Assembly: GCA_027578815.1 (NCBI GenBank)
Contig: JANBTH010000122.1
Location: 1-33,416 of the forward strand
Source: Coemansia sp. RSA 1804
Lineage: Eukaryota; Kickxellomycota; Kickxellomycetes; Kickxellales; Kickxellaceae
Direction: 5' to 3'
Length of the DNA: 33,416 bases
Shown here: positions 27,998 through 33,416 of the stretch, one piece after another
Layout: each line of letters begins with the position of its first letter
Position numbering within the stretch: position 1 is the first letter of the stretch
Notes under the pieces: generated by a model
The model's database searches: none
What the model was told of the DNA's origin: nothing
The model's input: the letters and a program-made list of their open reading frames with translations, nothing else
Made by a program: the position numbers and the translations under genes

Positions 27998-29511
27998 GGG
28001 ATGGGTAGTTCTGGCTGTATGTTCCGCTTTTTAGCAGCTGTTATCGTTTAGAAATAAGTGAATAAGTAAATAAATACAAATGTGGAGCTGCAGGCAGAGT
28101 GAAAGAAAAATAAACTGCTGCCTCTTCTTTTGTTTACTTTAAACTTCATCACTTTTTTACTAAGCATTGGTTTCTGAGCGTTGATTAGATTCGATTCTCA
28201 CATCAATCACTAGCACCGATAGATTAGCTGTGATTGTTCAGTGGTTTTGGATCTCGGATTGGAACCCTTTTTTTTGCTTTTTGCTTTCACTTTTTTTTTT
28301 GGGAACACGGGTCTGAGCTCTTTCCCTCCGCTGTTCTGCAAAAGAGGAAAGAGAAAGGTGACAACAACCATGAGAGATTGTCACACAGAAAGAATGTGTG
28401 AGAAGGGAAGGAAAACGGAAATGTAAAAGGCAAAAAAAGGGAAGAAAAAAAGAAGGGAAAATGTGTACGTTTTTATCTGCTTTGTAATTTTTTTATTTGC
28501 TTACTAATGCCGGAAAAAAATCATTCCTTCATTTGTAATCAAGTTGGAATAAGAAGCAAAAAAATGCATGGATTTTGGTTGCTCTCCCAAAAAACCGTCT
28601 TTTTGGAATGATGGGCGAAGATTAGAATATAAGCGAACATATCAGTAATGGCCTTCGGAAAACAGGCAATGAGTTGACAGATGCATAAAAGACGTCAAAC
28701 AAGAAGATAGCACACAATATACTAATAATCGGACAAGTGCCACACATGCACCGACACATCGGAATTTGTAACACAGGCGATAGGTGGTAGGAGACAGGAG
28801 AAAGAGCAAGGACGGGCACGGGATTTTCCTTTCTTTTTTGGCCGTTGTGTCCCTCTCGCACTTTTGCCCCACAGAAGCTTTCTCGGCAGCAATAGACTTT
28901 ATTTCCAGCGTATGTGACTGCGGTCTCCTATTTTCCTCTATTTGCTCGGTGCCGATAAACTCCATTTCCTTACACTTCATTTTTTTTGTAGAATAAAACT
29001 TGCAATATGTTTGTATTTTGTTCTGGAAATCGACTAGAGATAAAAACAACATTCCCCCCCCCAACTTTTACAGTGATTTCTAAGCACTAGCAGCGTGGAA
29101 GCCGTTTTTTCTGCTCTTTATTATACTGCAGAAACTAAAAAGCCAATTCCGATGTAGCGTGGATAGAAGAATAGTGGTCGTGCTAATATGGCTACCACTA
29201 TGCAAAAGAAAATATACATGCAAAGATGAATAGAATAATTCTGTAAGCCTCCCCAAGTTCTGCTGAACAAGACGGGTCTGCTCCACATATAAATTCTCGT
29301 GCCGCCGACCTTGGTGCTGGCTGAAATATTTTTCTTCTGAATATTCTACTACATCATAACCACTTGTTCTTTTAGCTAAATATTATCTATTGTTACGATC
29401 TGTAACGAGCAGGAAGAAAAAAAATAACGATAAACATCCATATTTGCTACCCTCTGTTTAAATTGTACTGTTTATAAAGACGATAACCGCCCTACGTACT
29501 GCTACAAAGTA
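27998..29511. other. Long intergenic region between divergent coiled-coil and ABCG genes
   Basis: This 1.5-kb AT-rich stretch contains T-runs (28264-28310), a 7-bp inverted repeat TCACACA/TGTGTGA with a 7-nt loop (28381-28401) and copy 2 of the element shared with 26591-26635 (28908-28928 and similar bases to about 28951). A minus-strand frame at 28642-29064 starts with in-frame ATGs but has no recognisable fold. ATATAAAT near 29287-29294 could be a TATA box for the ABCG gene. No tRNA was found. Confidence 0.45.
28908..28951. repeat. Copy 2 of a short element also present at 26591-26658
   Basis: The 21 bases 28908-28928 equal the two ends of 26591-26635 once a 24-nt segment is removed there. 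The following ~23 bases still match at about 16 positions. On the minus strand both copies read NRRPQ and SHT in the same frame. It may be a dispersed repeat, a shared regulatory site or a small coding relic. Confidence 0.5.
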
Positions 29512-31500
29512 ATGGCCGCTGCACAGTCGTTCGCAAACAGCGTCGAGAAGGCTGGGTCGACCACGCCCATCCTCAGCTGGAACAACCTGAACTATGACGT
29601 CAAGGTCAAGACTGGCACCCGCCGTCTTCTGCACGACATCACCGGCAGTATCCATCCCGGCGAGGTGGTTGCCATCATGGGCGCCTCGGGAGCAGGCAAA
29701 ACCACGCTGCTCAACGTCCTCTCGGGCCGTGTGCAGGGCGGAAAGCTGTTTGGCCACATCAAGTTCAACGGAGCCAAGCGCAACCCGCACGACTTCAAGC
29801 GCATGCTGGCCTACGTCGAGCAGGACGACATGATGCACGCAACGCTGACTGTCAGGGAGACGCTCACCGTGTCCGCGCGGCTCCGCCTGCCAAGCGACAA
29901 GTACACCGACGAGGAGAAGCTGAAGCGCGTGGACGACGTTATGCGCCAACTGCGTCTCTCCCACATTGCCGACACCATGATTGGCGGCGGCGGCATGCGC
30001 GGTGTCTCCGGCGGTGAGCGCAAGCGCGTGAGCATTGGCATTGAGCTGGTCACGGATCCGTCTATCCTTGTTCTCGACGAGCCGTCGTCGGGACTCGATT
30101 CGTCGTCCGCCGAGATGGTTGTCAAGCTGACCAAGAGCATGGCGCGCGAACGCAACCTGGGCACGCTTATGACCATCCACCAGCCTAGCACCGAGATGAT
30201 GGCCGAGTTCGACAAGCTCATCCTTCTCTCGCAGGGAAAGCTCGTGTACGCGGGTCCGGCTGACCAGGCGCTGCGCTACTTTGAGCAGCTCGGCCACCCG
30301 TCAACCAACTCGAATCCGGCCAACTTCTACATCGACCTGATGACTGTTGACTTTTCGTCGTCTGACGCAATGAGCAAGGACGAGGCCCGCGTGCAGTCCC
30401 TCGTTGACTCGTTTGTTGAGTACCGCAACAACGGCTCCAGGCTGCTCACACATAATAACTCGGGCATTGCTGGCGCCAGCAGCAGCGCAGCCAGCACACA
30501 CTACTCTGGCGAGATTGGAGAACACAAGGACGGCAGCGAGCCGTCGTCGACCTCGCTGGCAAAGAACAGCGAGTACGAGGGTCTGCACTCGAAGGTGGAT
30601 AACGACATCACAGAGGAGACAGCCAGCATTGCGCTGTACGAGCCGCCGTCGAGGAATGGCTGGTTCGAGGAGCTCTTTGTTCTCCTGAGGCGCGATTGGA
30701 CACTCACCATTCGCAACAGATCGCTGCTGACCGGCTTTGCCTTCCAGTGCTTCATGCTGACAATATTCATGTCGTTCGTGTTCTTCCAGCTGAAGAAAAA
30801 CCAGGCTTCCGTTCAGAACAGAGTTGGCGCGCTTTTCATGCTTGTCATCCAGACCACGTTCCCCGTGACGATTCCAACAATGACCGTGGTTATGGTTGGC
30901 CGCGGTGTTCTGATGCGCGAGAGATCCACCGGCACGTACCGTATGTCCACCTACTATGTTGCTCGGGCGCTGTGCTTCTATCCGCTGGTAACTCTCACTT
31001 TCTTCATCATGTACACCGGCATGTACTTTATTTCACACTTCCAGTACGACGCAGGAAAGTACTTTATCGGTCTGGCGCTCGTCATCATCATCCTCTACAC
31101 GGCCATTGGCTTTGGCTTTACCATTGCGATGCTCATGTCCAACCTGGAGACCGCGCATATCGTCACTCCGGTTACTTTCTCGACGCTCTTCCTCTTTGCC
31201 GGCAACTTGTCCAACTCCCATGCCGTCACGCCTGTTCTGCGCTGGATAAAGTACATCTGTATCTTCTACTACCCGTACTCGGCGCTGATGCAGAACGAGT
31301 TTAACGGACTGGAGTTCACGTGCGACAGCAGCAGCGTCTCTTGCTACAAAACCGGTCAGGAGGTGCTGGACTCGTACGGCCTGAACGAGCTTCCAATCTG
31401 GGCCGACGTGGTAATCGAGCTTGCGCTTGGCACCTTCCTCTACATTGTTGGATACATTGGTTTGCGCTGGGTGACCAAGCCTCGCTACCTGTGGCTCTAA
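29512..31500 (+). CDS. ABCG-type half-transporter (NBD-TMD)
   Basis: 662 residues from ATG 29512 to TAA, the usual length for ABCG half-transporters, which work as dimers to export lipids, sterols or drugs. Nucleotide-binding domain first: Walker A GASGAGKTT (57-65), signature VSGGERKRV (165-173), Walker B ILVLDE (185-190), D-loop SSGLDS, switch His H223 in TIHQPS. A Ser/Gly-rich linker (about 300-375) follows. The membrane domain starts near 405 (LLTGFAFQCFMLTIFMSFVFF) with about six segments and an extracellular loop before the last one with two Cys (LEFTCDSSSVSCY). It is intronless. A decayed copy of the membrane half lies 1.4 kb downstream on the same strand, so the gene was duplicated. 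A TTTATAAAG sits only ~40 nt before ATG. Confidence 0.95.
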   Translation: MAAAQSFANSVEKAGSTTPILSWNNLNYDVKVKTGTRRLLHDITGSIHPGEVVAIMGASGAGKTTLLNVLSGRVQGGKLFGHIKFNGAKRNPHDFKRMLAYVEQDDMMHATLTVRETLTVSARLRLPSDKYTDEEKLKRVDDVMRQLRLSHIADTMIGGGGMRGVSGGERKRVSIGIELVTDPSILVLDEPSSGLDSSSAEMVVKLTKSMARERNLGTLMTIHQPSTEMMAEFDKLILLSQGKLVYAGPADQALRYFEQLGHPSTNSNPANFYIDLMTVDFSSSDAMSKDEARVQSLVDSFVEYRNNGSRLLTHNNSGIAGASSSAASTHYSGEIGEHKDGSEPSSTSLAKNSEYEGLHSKVDNDITEETASIALYEPPSRNGWFEELFVLLRRDWTLTIRNRSLLTGFAFQCFMLTIFMSFVFFQLKKNQASVQNRVGALFMLVIQTTFPVTIPTMTVVMVGRGVLMRERSTGTYRMSTYYVARALCFYPLVTLTFFIMYTGMYFISHFQYDAGKYFIGLALVIIILYTAIGFGFTIAMLMSNLETAHIVTPVTFSTLFLFAGNLSNSHAVTPVLRWIKYICIFYYPYSALMQNEFNGLEFTCDSSSVSCYKTGQEVLDSYGLNELPIWADVVIELALGTFLYIVGYIGLRWVTKPRYLWL

Positions 31501-31758
31501 GTTCTCGCTCTTTTTTCTCTCTTTTCTTTTTTCTACCTTTACACGGCTTCTTTACATTTTATCTTTATTCTTATTGCAAAACTAATATAGACTTGCTAAC
31601 AAACACACGATAATCCACTTGCAGTCAAGCAAACGCCTAGAATTATGCATATCTGTGGTATCTGACACTAATTGCACCGTAATATGTACCGGCACATTAA
31701 CTGTCCAACGAAAACCTAAAAAATTCTTAATTTAGGATGCACTAAGCTGTTGGCCAAT

Positions 31759-32073
31759 TCATTTACCAAATTTTTTAAATGTGCTAGACTTTGATGCGTT
31801 TTCTGCAACATGATTTTTTTCTGACGATGAACTGCGATAGTATTCATGAAGTCCTCCAGCAGTATTTGGTATATCACTGTAATATCTACTTGATGGCCCT
31901 CTTGATGGCATGGCAGGATGTCCATGGGGTGCTTGGTAAACATTGATGCTGAATTGTTTTGAGGATTTCTTTGATAATTCTTGTGTAGGTTTGGCTGGGG
32001 GAGTAGGGTGTTTATCATTGTTATAGCTCTTGCCATACCCGCTTGCATGATTACCAGTTCCAGTGCTACTCAT
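31759..32073 (-). CDS. Small Ser/Lys/Tyr-rich, apparently disordered protein (gene D)
   Basis: 104 residues from ATG at 32071-32073 to TGA. Not recognised. Composition is Ser, Lys, Pro, Gly, Tyr and His rich (GNHASGYGKSYNNDKHPTPP; SSRYYSDIPNTAGGLHEYYRSSSS), no Cys, no hydrophobic segment, no signal peptide. The frame stays open upstream without ATG. On its own strand a TATAAATA (plus 32237-32244) stands 171 nt before ATG and an inverted repeat at 32351-32367 resembles the one before genes A and B, though further out. It lies in an AT-rich island between the intact ABCG gene and its decayed copy. Membership in the same class as genes A-C is inference from size, composition and setting. Confidence 0.5.
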   Translation of the reverse strand: MSSTGTGNHASGYGKSYNNDKHPTPPAKPTQELSKKSSKQFSINVYQAPHGHPAMPSRGPSSRYYSDIPNTAGGLHEYYRSSSSEKNHVAENASKSSTFKKFGK

Positions 32074-32853
32074 TTTCTTGTACAAATTGTATTCAATGTG
32101 TGTGAATAATTCTAGCAAATTTAAAATTGACAATATTGTAGACTAATGGCTCGTATTGATAAAGTAAACTATTGAATGTGTATACCTACAGATAAAAGAA
32201 AACGAGATAGAAAACCATGCCATGCAAAAATGAAACTATTTATAATGGTTGATAGCCAAATTATTTGCTTTTCATTCAAATATGCAAAAAGGGCTCTGGT
32301 AATATGTCTAATATTTCTCTAAATTGGAAAAATCAATTTTGTATTCATCTTTCATATTGTATATGAATACATACAAAGCAGAAAAGAAGAAATTGGGTGT
32401 AAACTTAAAACCAGATATTTTGACACATCTAATTACAGTTATCAGAAAACTTAATTTGAAGCAAAGCTAGTGATGCTAGTCATATTGCTTTTTAGCTATT
32501 AAGTTTTTTATATCTTGGTAAAATTTTGCTATATACCAAATATATACGCTATCAATATTTTAAATGTAGTTTAGAATATATAATGTAATTTTACTAAACT
32601 TTTAAGCTGTTGTGTATGCAAATAAAACAATTTAAATAAAAAATGAAATGTATTCTTTTGGCCCACAAGCACCGAGTCACATGTCAAGCTCTCGTTTGGG
32701 TTATGTTAAAAGGATTTCGTTCTTTATCTGCCTTTTCAAATTTTATAAATAAAAATATCAGGTGAGTGCACGCAAACCTCCAAATCATATCCTTATTAAC
32801 ACACTGCCTATAATTTTCAACTAATGCACGCTTCAAAAATAAAAATAAAATTT
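32074..32853. other. Very AT-rich spacer upstream of gene D
   Basis: No gene was seen on either strand. It carries the TATA-like site and inverted repeat noted for gene D, and a short less AT-rich patch near 32660-32705. It separates gene D from the ABCG relic. Confidence 0.4.
32351..32367. promoter_or_regulatory. Inverted repeat TTCATAT-TGT-ATATGAA
   Basis: A perfect 7-bp inverted repeat with a 3-nt centre. Its arms match those of the 17-nt sites at 15392 and 16242 (one-base centre there). It lies about 280 nt upstream of gene D, 107 nt from a TATA-like site, so spacing differs. It may be chance in AT-rich DNA. Confidence 0.3.
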
Positions 32854-33231
32854 ACAGTAGTTGTTAGTAGTCATGGTGTTCTGATGTGTAAGAAAACAAC
32901 TGACACGTACTGTATGTCCACCTAATATTGTTGCTTGGGCATCTACTTTATTTCGCACTTTCAGTATGATGCAGGAAAGTATTCTATCGGTCTATCACCT
33001 GTCATCACCATACTCTACATAGCTATTGGCTTTGGCTTTACCATTTCCATACTAGTGACCAATCTGGAGACCGCACATATTGCCACTCCGGTTCTGCGCT
33101 AGATAAAGTACATCTGTGTCTTCTACCACCCCTACTTGGCGCCAATGCAGAACGAGTTTAACAGACTTGAGTTTTCGTGTAACCACAGTAGCATTTTTTG
33201 CTACAGGACAGACCAGGTGGTGCTGGAACGT
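32854..33231 (+). pseudogene. Decayed fragment of the ABCG half-transporter (membrane domain only)
   Basis: It aligns with 30883-31380 of the intact ABCG gene, from the VVMVGRGVLM region to near the second extracellular Cys. Two internal deletions are visible: 52 nt (frame-breaking) after GTTGCTTGGGC, and 63 nt (in frame) joining CCGGTT to CTGCGCT. There are also stop codons, for instance TAG where the parent has TGG (LRW) and TAA where it has TAC. The nucleotide-binding half is absent. Since the parent has no introns, DNA-level duplication and RNA-level copying cannot be told apart from introns alone. Confidence 0.85.
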
Positions 33232-33416
33232 TAATTGCATAACTAAAACCTAAAAAATTTATTGCTTCAAGAGTTGAAAGCTTGAATTAACAAAACAAAT
33301 ATGCAGTATCCAAGACATAGAACTAGAAAAAAGCTTGTTATACTACTTGAGGTGGTAGACAACTGGTCAACTCACTCACACAATTCTACCACGTTCTCCC
33401 AAAAAGCTCATGGCTA
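33232..33416. repeat. Sequence after the ABCG relic, partly matching the flank after the intact ABCG gene
   Basis: AAAACCTAAAAAATT at 33245-33259 equals 31711-31725, within a longer weak match (33229-33262 against 31694-31728). The parent copy lies about 210 nt past its stop codon, so the duplication probably included 3' flank. The remaining bases to the window end show nothing recognisable. Confidence 0.4.

Noticed and set aside
28170..28200. TTCGATTC string resembling a tRNA T-loop
   Set aside because: The flanking bases do not pair into a T-stem and no A-box stands upstream.
28642..29064. 140-residue minus-strand frame with in-frame ATGs
   Set aside because: Cys/Leu/Ser-rich second half looks random and no homology is recognised; only its short match to 26591-26635 was kept, as a finding.

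Overview
The window looks like nuclear DNA of an early-diverging (zygomycete-type) fungus. Kickxellomycotina such as Coemansia is my best guess, but that is inference from the gene set and style, not from a search. Supporting signs are eukaryotic-only genes (separase, LSM8, an SRRM1-type PWI splicing factor, an Rqt4/TRIP4 zinc-finger protein, KDM8/JMJD5), compact genes with almost no introns (two short GT-AG introns among twelve recognisable intact or partial conserved genes), and A-rich start contexts. All conserved genes seem intact except the one cut by the left edge.

Layout, left to right: the C-terminal end of a Pwp2-like U3 snoRNP protein (1-384); a KDM8/JMJD5-type JmjC hydroxylase with one intron (593-1997); two paralogous mitochondrial succinyl-CoA:3-ketoacid CoA-transferases (SCOT) in tandem (2586-4240 and 5474-7015); a short SRRM1-type PWI protein (7314-8081); a 2255-residue separase without introns (8351-15118). 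An AT-rich island follows (about 15.1-17.9 kb). It holds three tiny genes for Ser/Thr/Gly/Pro-rich, apparently disordered proteins. The first two lie in a tandem duplication whose promoters and 3' flanks are plainly similar while the coding parts barely align.

A GC-rich block comes next: farnesyl diphosphate synthase (minus, 17948-18991), divergent from a UDP-glucose 6-dehydrogenase-like gene (plus, 19623-21110), then LSM8 (21491-21778), a Pns1/CTL choline-transporter-like protein with a polyQ tail (minus, 21979-23745), an Rqt4/TRIP4-like C2HC5 zinc-finger protein (minus, 24446-26425), an unrecognised coiled-coil protein (minus, 26741-27997) and an ABCG half-transporter (plus, 29512-31500). 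A second AT-rich island closes the window. It holds another small disordered-protein gene (minus, 31759-32073) and a decayed fragment of the neighbouring ABCG gene (32854-33231).

The housekeeping genes do not form a pathway; they are typical eukaryotic neighbours. The most unusual content is the family of small disordered-protein genes: a shared promoter (GGAAACAT box, a 17-nt inverted repeat, TATATAAA at fixed spacing), recognisable 3' flanks, and fast-diverging coding sequence, all confined to AT-rich islands between conserved genes. A second unexpected item is a short element present twice upstream of the two minus-strand genes at 24446-27997, with a 24-nt indel between the copies.
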